Assembly: GCA_019279435.1 (NCBI GenBank) | Contig: JAAALK010000086.1 | Span: forward strand, 19,637,913 to 19,701,912 | DNA from: Zizania palustris | Lineage: Eukaryota; Streptophyta; Magnoliopsida; Poales; Poaceae | Reading direction: 5' to 3' | DNA: 64,000 nt | Shown here: positions 29,136 to 39,600 of the stretch, in pieces | Layout: each line of letters starts with the position of its first letter | How positions within the stretch are numbered: the stretch's first letter is position 1 | Notes under the pieces: model-generated | The model's input: the letters and a program-made list of their open reading frames with translations, nothing else | Databases searched by the model: none | What the model was told of the DNA's origin: nothing | Position numbers and translations under genes: made by a program

Positions 29136-32100
29136 ATGGCGATCACGGTGAGGAGGTCGACGATGGTGCGGCCGGCTGGGGAGACGCCGCGGCGGAGGCT
29201 GTGGAACTCAAACCTCGACCTCGTGGTGCCGCGCTTCCACACTCCCAGCGTCTATTTCTACCGCTGCCCCGAGGAGGGGCCACCGGAGGGGTTCTTCGAC
29301 GGCGAGCGGATGAGGCGCGCGTTGGCGGAGGCGCTCGTGCCGTTCTACCCGGTGGCCGCGCGGCTCGCTCGCGACGAGGACGGGAGAGTCGAGATCGACT
29401 GCAACGGGGAGGGGGTGCTCTTCGTCGAGGCCGATGCGCTCGATTCCACCGTCGACGATTATGGCGACTTCGCGCCCACCATGGAGCTCAAGCGCCTCAT
29501 CCCGGCAGTTGAATACACCGACGACATCTCCTCCTTCCCGCTCCTCGTGCTCCAGGTGAGCTAAAAATTTTCAGTAGCCGTTACAGTTAGAATGAAGTAC
29601 AAAATAAAAAGGGGTTAGAAATAGCTTTCTCGAAGAGGAATGCAACAATGTGTCAATATTTCGCAAACTGCACAGGGCAACTGAGTTTGGCATTGAGCCA
29701 TTAACTATAACATTTGGTGCCTGATTGGATAGCCGGGTTCCTACTTTGGCTGTTTGATCCTAAATGTTTGTAAGGCTAAGCTTAGCAGCGCTTCATATGG
29801 TCTAGTTTGGTGTTTATTAGCTGCATCAATACAATTCCGTATAGGAAATTGTTGTCTACAACTCTACCTTGTATTGTACACTTATACCGTCTAAAATTGT
29901 GGCAAAACACATCAGGTAGTGTCTTAACAGACAACAAAAAACATCAGTCATGAGACTGAGTACATCCATGCCAAACTTGACAGACTATCGGTATTCAGTA
30001 GAGGAGTGCTTTGTTAATTAGCCTATTAATTTGCCCTAATATATCCCTATATTCTGTGCTTACATGGGACTGATTTGTGATGTACATATACTTGAAATCT
30101 ACAAGCTTATCCCATTTGGATCTTTGTAACATTACCTGTACATGTTTAACCTTGCTATTCTTTATTGAATACATGCAATTTTGTGACTATGACTAACATA
30201 TATGGTTACAAATTACAATCACCGGCAGAAGTACATAATATTCCAAGTTACTAGTTACTACTGATCTTTAGTGCTTTTTGTATTTTGCGCTTTTGGTACC
30301 AGCAAGTCCAGCAGTAATGGTCAGACTGCACCAAACATGCTATTGATGGGAATAATTTTAGTAGGTACTAATGTTAACTGCTAGGGTGTTAGGTGCAGGA
30401 ACCTTGCCAGAATACCTTGATTGAAGACTATATTTAAACAATATGGCTAGCCTTAGCCCTGGGCCTCGTCGGCATGGCGCTGCCGTTGTGGAACACGCCG
30501 ACAAGGTGGGGAATGGGGATCCAATCCAGACAGATAGACTATAAACTCGATGCTTTATTTCTTATTGCCAAAGGGCAAAGGCATATTATAATAAAACCAT
30601 ATAATCTACCAGCTATGCTTAAGGAATACAGATAAGGACTCTTAAAGATATAACTACTAATAGGACTCTTAAACACAACCCTTTACTAATCCTAATAGGA
30701 CTCATAAACTTAACCCTTTCCTAATCAGACCGAAAGCTCTTATCCCTAATTAATCCTAGCCGACATGACTCCTTGCTGGCCGAACCTAATTGCTGCTGAA
30801 TAGAAAGAATCTAATTTCTTGCAATGGGAATATGTAATTCCCCATATGACATAGGGCCTCTTGCTCCCATATATGGTTGATTAGTCAAGCTCATGGTTCC
30901 AAAATGTCAATCATTTGTTCCATGATCTCGACAGGAAGGTACTTAACTGAGTGTGATGTTCACATTCGTGATTGTTAGGCTTGAACTAGTTTAATAGCTT
31001 TGTTTTGTCTGTTTGATAACTGGAACCCTTGTCCTGTAGAACCTCTTGAATTGTTTATCCTTTGATGGATACATCATTCAGGTTGCATGTTCAGATCTGT
31101 CCTAAATGGAACTGATCTCGTCACCTTCTGGCTGTCTTTCATCACTTGCCATTTCATGCTGGAAGCCTGGAGTAGTAAATCAAGTAGGTTGAATAACCGT
31201 CCCTACATAGAAAGTACTTGACTTTGGAATATAGTTCAGTGTACAATATAAATTGATAATCAAAGGAATAACAATCCATTTATTAGCTTTGATTTAGGAT
31301 GGATATATAGTTATTTTGGTATTACATCTATTATTTAGGAATATATTAAGATATTGGTTTTAGTTAGGAATTAGATATAGAGATTAGATTGATTTTTATA
31401 ATAGCGGAAATTATTTCCTTATATGTCAAGTTAGCCCTCCGGTCCTCTCTGTATAAAGGGATCTCATGTATTCAATTGAAAAGCAATGAAGAAAGAATTA
31501 GTTTAATCTCTCTCACCAACCTAACTCTACCTCTCATTCCTAGCAACCATCGTCCTGACTATCCTCCTGGTTGTGTTTATCCTATCATGGTTTCAGACCA
31601 TGACATATACTATTAAAACTGCATTTTTATAGCTGATATTATATCCTGTGAGAGAAAATTATAGATGGAGGCATATTAATTGTGAGCTTCTGGTTATACA
31701 AAGACTTCCAAGTATTGCTTCTTGATTCTGCACACTTAAATCTAGTCCAACAATTGTGAATATTAGCATGACACTCATTTCACCCATCTCTCTTCACCAC
31801 TGGTAGAACCAGAGCTAGATTGCAGGAAGCAGGAACTCTTTATTCCTTCTGCTTGATTAATTTAATAACAGAATCTAACTCTTCTTTATCTCTAATAACA
31901 GAATCTTATCTTTAACTTTACTTATCTCTAATCTATGCGGTATTGCCGAACATAACAACCACATTGCTCTATCTTTTTATGCACTTGTTTTAATGTGTGT
32001 AATAAGTCAGAATACATCATTACAAGTAGGCATTCCTTGTCATACTTTGAAAAAGAAAAGGTTTCGTTTTCATTTTTTGGTGGTGGGTGGGGTAGGGTTA

Positions 32101-33470
32101 ATCTCTGTTAGGCAAGGAAATTGCATCCTGAGAGAGTTAGACTAGCCAAACCTGCATTTTGGATTGCTTCCTACAATGCTTTGTTAATGTGGATCAGAGG
32201 CCTGCAAATATCATGTTCCTCAAACCCACCCAAAATTACCTCAAAATGAGGGTCAGAGGCTTGCATCCCAAATACTGTAAATTCAGTACTTCCAGATAGT
32301 GTGGAACTAGATTTCAGTTCAACCATATAACTTATAGATTCTGAAGAATTGTGCTGTTATTTTTGTTATTACATGGTTAATTTCTGACATCCAGATTATT
32401 TGTTTGCTGGTTAAGCAACTTCCTGTCATTAATATCATATATATGCTTGTCTTAGTGTGTTATCTCAATACTCATAATATAGTGTTATAATGGTATCACA
32501 GATGGAAAACATGAATTATGAAACATTTGAAGCCCCACTAATTTGCCTTGATTTTGCTATCTTACTCCAGGTCACCTACTTCAAGTGTGGAGGCGTCTCC
32601 CTTGGAGTTGGCATGCAACACCATGTTGCGGATGGCATGTCTGGTTTGCACTTTATTAACTCGTGGTCTGACCTCTGCCGGGGAACTAAAGTTGCTGTGA
32701 TGCCCTTCATCGACCACACTCTCCTAAGAGCCCGAGATCCACCAATTCCATCATACCCACATGTTGAGTACCAGCCTGCCCCATCTATGATGTCCTCTTC
32801 CTCCCTGTCTGTCACTGCTAAGGCAACACTGCCTCCGACCGCTGTGGATATTTTCAAGCTTACCTGTTCAGACCTTGGTTGCCTGCGCTCGCAGCTCCCC
32901 TCAGGCGAAGGTGCACCACATTTCAGTACATATGCAGTGCTAGCTGCACATGTCTGGCGATGTGCGTCTCTTGCACGTGGCCTGTCACCTGAACAGCCCA
33001 CCAAGCTGTATTGTGCCACTGATGGGCGACAACGGCTTCAACCTCCACTTCCAGAAGGTTACTTTGGCAATGTCATCTTCACCGCAACTCCACTTGCTGA
33101 GGCAGGCAAGGTGACCAGTGGGCTAGCAGATGGAGCAGCAGTCATCCAAGCTGCACTAGATAGGATGAATGACGACTACTGTCGCTCGGCATTGGATTAC
33201 TTGGAGCTGCAGCCAGATTTATCTGCATTGGTCCGTGGGGCACACACTTTCCGGTGCCCTAACCTTGGGCTCACCAGCTGGGTGCGCCTACCGATTCATG
33301 ACGCCGATTTTGGATGGGGTCGACCAGTGTTCATGGGTCCTGCTGGCATCGCCTATGAAGGATTGGCTTTTGTCCTCCCAAGCGCGAACAAGGATGGCAG
33401 CCTGTCCATCGCCATCTCATTGCAGGCTGAGCACATGGAGAAGTTCCGGAAGCTGATCTTCGAGGTGTAA
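29136..33470 (+). CDS. HCT: Hydroxycinnamoyl-CoA:shikimate/quinate hydroxycinnamoyltransferase
   Basis: Two coding exons, 29136-29555 and 32571-33470, are joined in phase 0 and give 439 aa, the usual HCT size. It is a cytosolic BAHD acyltransferase that moves p-coumaroyl or caffeoyl from CoA to shikimate or quinate, feeding lignin and chlorogenate synthesis. The start MAITVRRSTMVRPA is the HCT N terminus. The catalytic HHVAD (HXXXD) motif is at about 157-161, just after the exon junction, and the structural DFGWG motif is at about 385-389. The intron (29556-32570, 3.0 kb; CAG/GTGAG donor, TTACTCCAG acceptor) sits where HCT genes have their single intron. An in-frame ATG at 29121 would add five residues; 29136 fits the family. 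HQT activity cannot be excluded from sequence. Confidence 0.95.
31290..31599 (+). mobile_element. Copia-type LTR remnant with primer-binding-site-like end, in HCT intron
   Basis: The 298-bp segment 31290-31587 starts TG and ends ATCA, has a TATAAA near 31451, and is followed by TGGTTTCAGACC, which matches the tRNA-Met primer binding site at 10 of 12 positions. No gag or pol follows. It is best read as an old truncated copia element. Confidence 0.55.
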
Positions 33471-34751
33471 GCAGACCGTTTAAGTTATGCCAGAGACAAG
33501 TTTTAGGGAAAGAATTTTCAGGCACAATACCTGAAGCTTCAACTTTCAAGTGCGTCACTGGTGGCTGTCCTTTTGCTCCTGTGAGTGAATTGTCTGGCCA
33601 CATTTTTATACCTTAGGTTGCAGGGCTATTTCGGCCATCATGTTAGCCGTGTAAGCAACCAATAATGAGCTGTTCTTTGTTTTGTTTTTGATGGAAACAA
33701 ACAATGAAGAATGGCACTGTGATATATGAAGCAACATGGTGGTATTGTTGATGGAACAGTTAGTTATTGCATATGGTATTGCCTGTTGCAGCTTGAAGTT
33801 GCTGATGGAAATGAACATTGTAAAGTGCAGGGCTGACTGAGTTTGGACTGCAAGTGAATGCATATTGTATTGACTGACGTTTGTAGCTTCCATCAAAGCT
33901 GCTGCATTCCTGGTGATTTCGTTGCAGCAAGACTTGCATGGACATCCAAGCTTGTTTCTTGGCAGCCCTCGCCCATGGCATGCCGGTCCATGTCTTCTCT
34001 CAGTCTCGGACTAGTTCTACGCGACCCTGTCCTGCCGATCAAAACTCGGGGAGATTTCTTTGATTATTTGTCAGTTCTCGGCGTGATGAATTGTTTCAGT
34101 GCTAGCTAGCGACCGAGCGCTGTGCAAGAGCTCGCCTCTCTTCTTTAGGCACAAATACCATTGGGTAATGCTGAAAATGGCTACCTGCGTGAAGAATCAG
34201 ATGAACGCAAGGTGAAGGCATCACCGTGCAAGAATTCCACAAGGGCTTCAGTCTCAAGAAGAGACACTGCCAAGGGCGAAGAGTGAAGCCCTTGTGGAAT
34301 TCATAGCATGAGTTGACAGGATCATGAACTAACTAGCTTCAATGCTTCAGCAACAAATGTAAAAAAGATTGGCAAATTCACCAGCTTACAAAACTGAAGC
34401 CAGTCACAAGGCTAGGTCAACTAATATTTTTCTCTCTCAACCAAATCCCAACATGGAAACCAAGCTAGGTCCCATAACAGAGCATGAATGTCCGACCTTA
34501 ACAATATAACCATATTGAAAAACTGGGAGCACAAAGCAAAATTTTGGAAATTCGAAAAACAGGTGGCTCAAAGAAAATGGTAGCTTCAGGGAACATATTG
34601 GCTCACGACAAGTCACTTGGATTATACCAAATACATGGAATTGTGCAGCAAAACAGTGATAACTTGGCCACTGAGGCATTCGCTAAGCAATAGCTACAAA
34701 ACTCCAATCACATAAAAACGAGGACACAAATGACTCCTGCAGCACCCTAAC
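33471..34751. other. HCT 3' UTR and spacer to RPL23A
   Basis: The first few hundred bases should be the HCT 3' UTR. The two genes are convergent, so the right part also holds the RPL23A 3' UTR. No further gene is supported. A perfect inverted repeat is listed separately. Confidence 0.6.
34232..34302. repeat. Perfect 19-bp inverted repeat with 33-base loop
   Basis: The left arm gaattccacaagggcttca (34232-34250) is exactly complementary to the right arm (34284-34302). The loop contains a second small stem, gtctc/gagac. It does not match a plant microRNA I know. It could be a terminator-like structure, a small-RNA source or a tiny foldback element. Confidence 0.75.
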
Positions 34752-35634
34752 TTAGATGATGCCAATCTTGTTGGCCACATCAAGAGCATCATAATCTGGC
34801 GTCAGCTTCACGTAAGCCTTCTTCTTACCATCAGGCCTGCAAGACACATGGCGGATTGGTTAACCGCCCTGCCTAGCAAATCAAGCATTACAATGAACAA
34901 GTACAGAAGGGAAATGCTAACCTGATCAGAGTGTTGACTTTCTTTGCCTGAATGTCATACATCTTCTTGACGGCAGCCTTGATCTTCTTCTTGTCAGCCT
35001 TGAGATCAACAATGAAGACCAGAGTGTTGTTGTCTTCAATTTTCTTCATCGCAGACTCAGTGGTAAGGGGGTACTTGAGAATCTGGTACTGATCAAGCTT
35101 GTTCCTTCCAGGGGTACTGATTCTTGGGTATTTGGGATCCCTAGCCTTCTTCAGGGTCTTGGGGCGGTGAAAAGTCACAGATGTGCGGATCTTCTTGGTT
35201 GCCTTCTTGGCTGTCCCAGACTTCACAGCCTTGGCAGCCTTCAAGGCCTGGGCCTTGGCATCACCCTTCTTGGCAGGAGCAGCTAGACACAATTAGATAA
35301 AACAGTCCGTTGAGGCATCTTAAAAAAGCCAAACAGAAATAGGTTCATAGACTAATAATATAATCCACTATAGTATTGAGTTTGCTTCCAACAAATCTCA
35401 TGCATCAAAACTTGCCAATTCAAGACTTGTTAACGAAAGAACATGAAAGTATGGAAAAAAGTGTTAATCATTGCATTCAATTTCCCTAGCTCCAGGATAA
35501 GACCATGCCGGTCAGTTTAGTACCAAGACTACAATATTAGGATGCACAGAATCAATATGAAGAAATTTGCATGTGATTTTTAATCAAAACACATTAACTA
35601 GGATCCATCAATATTGTGTACCTTTAGGAGCCAT
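34752..35634 (-). CDS. RPL23A: 60S ribosomal protein L23A (uL23)
   Basis: Three coding exons on the minus strand: 35634-35622 (13 nt, MAPK), 35282-34922 and 34836-34752, for 152 aa. uL23 binds 25S rRNA near the polypeptide exit tunnel. The sequence shows a lysine/alanine-rich N-terminal extension, then the conserved KIRTSVTFHRPKTLKKARDP, the RNP-like core (NNTLVFIVDLKADKKKIKAAV) and a C terminus ending in NKIGII. All junctions are GT-AG and phases agree (AAA-G/CT; AG/G). A 5' UTR intron (about 36240-35662) joins a leader exon ending near 36241 to 35661. The size is the family norm, with no sign of a pseudogene. It is divergent from the MRS2 gene. Confidence 0.96.
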
Positions 35635-36289
35635 CAGAACTTCACAGGGCTGATGCTTGAACTGCATGCAAATTAGAGCATTGACATTAAAAGTAAGAAA
35701 CAGCAAACTTAGGAAAACATCATAAAGAATTTTAGTGGTTCATAACAGCATCACTCACAGAAAAACTATGAAACTAAGCAACAGGGTACTCAGATTATAT
35801 TTTAGAGTAGAGATCAGACAGTCCTGCTTACACTTCAGGAAAAAGCGTTACAGTAAATCTCAACAAACAATTAGACAAAAACACTACTTTACCATTTCAG
35901 CCAGTGCAAGAGTAACAATAACAGAAACTACTGACAAAATATGTTCTAATTCTCATAGGCAACAGATTCAGAAGTCATACTTCCACGAACAACCTTATGG
36001 TTAAACCACTATCTACAACAAGTCCGAATCAACCATAACGAGCACGCTCAAATCGGCAGAATCTACCCTCGGTAGCATCACTTCTAAATGTTCAGCGCAG
36101 CACGATGTAACACGACGTCCTACAGTCGAATCTCATAAAACGCAGAGAATGCACCTAAAACAAGCACGAGGACGAGCACGAGCACGGCGGCGGAGATGCG
36201 GCGAGAGATTGGGAGAGGAGGAGGAGGAGGCTTACCTTACCTCTAGCCTTCCGGGGCGGAAGCGGAGTGAGGAGAAGACGGCTGAGGAG

Positions 36290-36406
36290 AAACCCTAGTG
36301 AGCTTGTGTGCGGCGGCTTATAAGACGGGCACGAGCGGCTCCCCTAGGGTTCAGTTGGACTGGGCCGAATTGGGCCGCCCAGGTCGGTAGGCTCGCATGG
36401 GCCCAT
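36290..36406. promoter_or_regulatory. Shared RPL23A/MRS2 promoter: telo boxes and site II motifs
   Basis: AAACCCTA (telo box) is at 36290-36297, with a second telo-like word at about 36343-36351. A TATA-like TTATAAG is at 36318-36324. TGGGCC site II motifs occur at 36361, 36371 and within ATGGGCCCAT at 36397-36406. Telo boxes with site II (TCP-bound) elements are the known signature of plant ribosomal-protein promoters. Only about 300 bases separate the RPL23A leader from the MRS2 start codon. Confidence 0.7.
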
Positions 36407-36606
36407 TAGCGTCCCTCGAGGATCCCCCATCCCGCCGCCACGTCCTCGCCGCGACGCCGCTCCCCACGACGCTACCCGCCAGGCCAGCAGGGTTCGTGGA
36501 GATCCCTTCCCAATCGCTCCAACACGCTCAGCCGCCTCCGGCCTCCGGCCACCGGCGCAGCCTTCCGACTCTGACACATCGGCCCCAACGCAGACGCCCG
36601 ACAGCC

Positions 36607-39600
36607 ATGGACCACGACCTCAAGGAGCGCCTCCTCTTCCCGTCCCGCACTCCGGCGGCGGCGGCCAATGGGCCCCACCGCCGTGTCATGCCCGCGGCGG
36701 GCGGCGGCGGCTGTGGCGGCGGCGGCGGCGTGGCAATCGACGTCCATGGCCTGAAGAGGCGCGGGGGCGGGAGGCGCTCGTGGGTACGCGTGGATGCGGC
36801 GACGGGTGCGTCGGAGGCGGTGGAGGTCGCCAAGCCGGCGCTCATGCGGCGACTCGACCTGCCCGCGCGCGACCTCCGCCTCCTCGACCCCCTCTTCGTC
36901 TATCCCTCCGCCATCCTCGGCCGCGAGCGCGCCGTCGTCTGCAACCTCGAACGGATACGGTGCATCATCACTGCCGACGAGGCGCTCGTCCTACGCGATC
37001 CCGAGGTGGCAGGCGGTCTCGCGGCGGAGGAGGCCGTGCGGAGGTACGTCGACGAGCTGCAGCGCCGCCTCGTGGACCGCGCCGACGACCTGCCGTTCGA
37101 GTTTATCGCCCTGGAAGTCGCACTCGAAGCAGCCTGCTCGTTCCTCGACGCAGAGGTGCCACTACGTATTATCTGAACTTTTGCTTGTGACTGGAAAATA
37201 TTTACTTGTGATGTGACCACTGTTCCCCAATTGCTATTTCATTGATCATTGCACTGCCCTAGCATTTTTTAGTTTATAAAAGTGAAGCATTACTTCTCTA
37301 TTGTGCATTTGTGCTTATGTGATCCAATGTTTACAAATCGCCCAGTCGAACCTAGTCGCGATGGTACCGACCAGAAAACTAATCGCGATTAATCGCGATT
37401 AGTCGATTTTGGTCGTTCTATTTAATTATTCCATATATTTTAGGAAATTTACATAATATATATATACACTATATAGTATATGACAATAAATATCCAGGTA
37501 TGGGCCAAATTTCCAGCCATTACTTATTATCCCAAAAATAAAATTGAAAAGCCCAGGCCCATTAACTAAACCCTAGCTTCACTCCTCACATCTCCCCTCT
37601 CCCTCACAGCCACCACAACCCTAGCTCCTCACATCTCCCCTCTCCCAAACAGCCGCCACAGATCTCCTCCCTCACAGAGCATGCGCGCCGCAGCTTCCGT
37701 CGGCGCCGTCTTCTCCTCTTCTCCCGCCGGCGCCGGCTTCTCCTCTTGCTCCTGCTCCCGCCCCCGCCGGCGGCGCCTTCTCCTCTTCCTCCCGCTGGCG
37801 CCGCCGGTGGCCCCTCCCACTCGAAGGCACACTGCCGCCGGCCCACTCCTCCCGCCATGGCCCATGCGTCGTCGTCAGCACCCTCCTCCGGCTGGCCTCT
37901 GCCTTCCCCGTCGGTTGCCCTTCTCTCCTGGTCGCCAAAATGTCACTAATCGGCTGATTAGTCGCGACTAGTCGACGACTAGTCGGACGACCAGATTTTT
38001 GGTCGCTCTAGTCGGGTCGGAGCACCTAGTCGTAGCCAGGAAAACGACCAGGCCGATTAATCGCGATTAATCGGACGATTTGTAAACACTGATGTGATCA
38101 GTACTTCTCATTCAAAAGTCATGTCTTATCTTGCACTTAACATCACACCATATATGTTATCTATAATTTGTTGGTTGGCTTATCTAATGGTATGAAGGTA
38201 GATGATGAATTGGGCAGTGGACTAGATTACTGTCCAGAATGGTCAGTATGTCAATTCTAAATAACCATATGATGTTACTACTAAATGGTTAAGACTTAAG
38301 ATATCATCTAAAAACCTAAATGGTTAAAAGTAAAAAAAAGTTGTCTCAGGCATCTATCAACTATTTATATGTGGGAATCTTTTTCTTTGTGTTCCTTTTT
38401 CTTTGTGTTCCAGAATCAGTTGGCAATCCTGTGATCATCTTGGGCTATGCCGTTTCAGTTTGGTAATTTAGTTCTTTTACACATGATGATTTGGAATCTA
38501 CAAATTTGTCAGGCTGTTGAATTAGAGGCTGAAGCTTATCCATTACTAGATGATTTGACAAAAAAAATCTGTACCCTTGACTTGGAACGCGCACGACGTC
38601 TAAAGAGTAAGCTGGTTGCATTGACTAGGAGGGTCCAAAAGGTAAATTGATTATCTTATTATTGTAGTTATGTATAGTGTTTCTGGCAAATATTAGACAG
38701 ATTTTCAATAATTTGAACCATTCCCCCATTAAGGTCAGAGATGAGATAGAGCAGCTGATGGACGATGATGGTGATATGGCTGAAATGTACCTCACGGAGA
38801 AGAAGAGGAGGATAGAAGCATCATTGCTAGATGAGCAGGCACTTCAGGGAATTGGCAATAATGGGTTTGGTCCATCTTTATCTGCTCCAGTTTCACCAGT
38901 TTCCTCTCCCCCTGCATTTCGAAGGCTTGAGAAGGACTTTAGTTTTTCTCGAAGTAGACTTGATAGCTTCAAGAGTGCCGACAGTAGTCAATACAACATA
39001 GAGGAACTTGAAATGCTTTTGGAGGCTTACTTTGTGGTTATTGACTACACCCTCAGCAAGTTAACTTCGGTATGAAGCCTGGTGGCTGTATATTTGTCTC
39101 TTTTGTTTATTTTTATCACCACATTAGTTTTTTATATTTACATATATACTTCAACAACAGCTGAAGGAGTATATTGATGACACCGAGGATTTCATCAACA
39201 TACAACTGGTATAATCCCTTAATTTCTTCATCTAAGCTTCACAGTTATTTTAGCTTCATATAATGTGTCATACTCAATGAAATTTGCTTATTTGTTATTT
39301 CTCATCCAAGACAGCAAGGATGTGCTTCTCACCCAAAACTGCACATTAATTTATCGCTATTACCCAATGCAAGCAAATCCATGTCTCTTGCCATGTGTAT
39401 TCTTTGAGACTGATAACAATACACCTGCATAATTTCAGGACTCTGGAGCACATTTCTGTACACTTCATAATATATTCACTTTGACTTACATATTTCCTTT
39501 TTAACCCCACAGCCATTGTAGTTGTTACCATGGTTCTTACGGCGTCACCTAGGCACCGCCTTTGCATCGCCTAGGCAGCAAGGCGACAAATGATTCTGGG

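Noticed and set aside
29045..29512. 155-aa plus-strand frame in HCT exon 1
   Set aside because: An out-of-frame shadow of the GC-rich HCT first exon.
32490..32570. Upstream extension of HCT exon 2 as a separate start
   Set aside because: It is intron sequence read through the acceptor. The CAG acceptor at 32568-32570 and exon 1 homology place the junction at 32571.
34232..34302. Reading the 19-bp hairpin as a miR395 or miR396 gene
   Set aside because: The arms share only a few bases with those families and lack their conserved mature sequences.
36780..37216. Several arginine/serine-rich frames over MRS2 exon 1
   Set aside because: Alternative-frame shadows of a very GC-rich coding exon.
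37604..37938. Open frames inside the hAT element of MRS2 intron 1
   Set aside because: Low-complexity GC-rich frames on both strands without a domain. They may derive from a captured gene but are not supported as coding.
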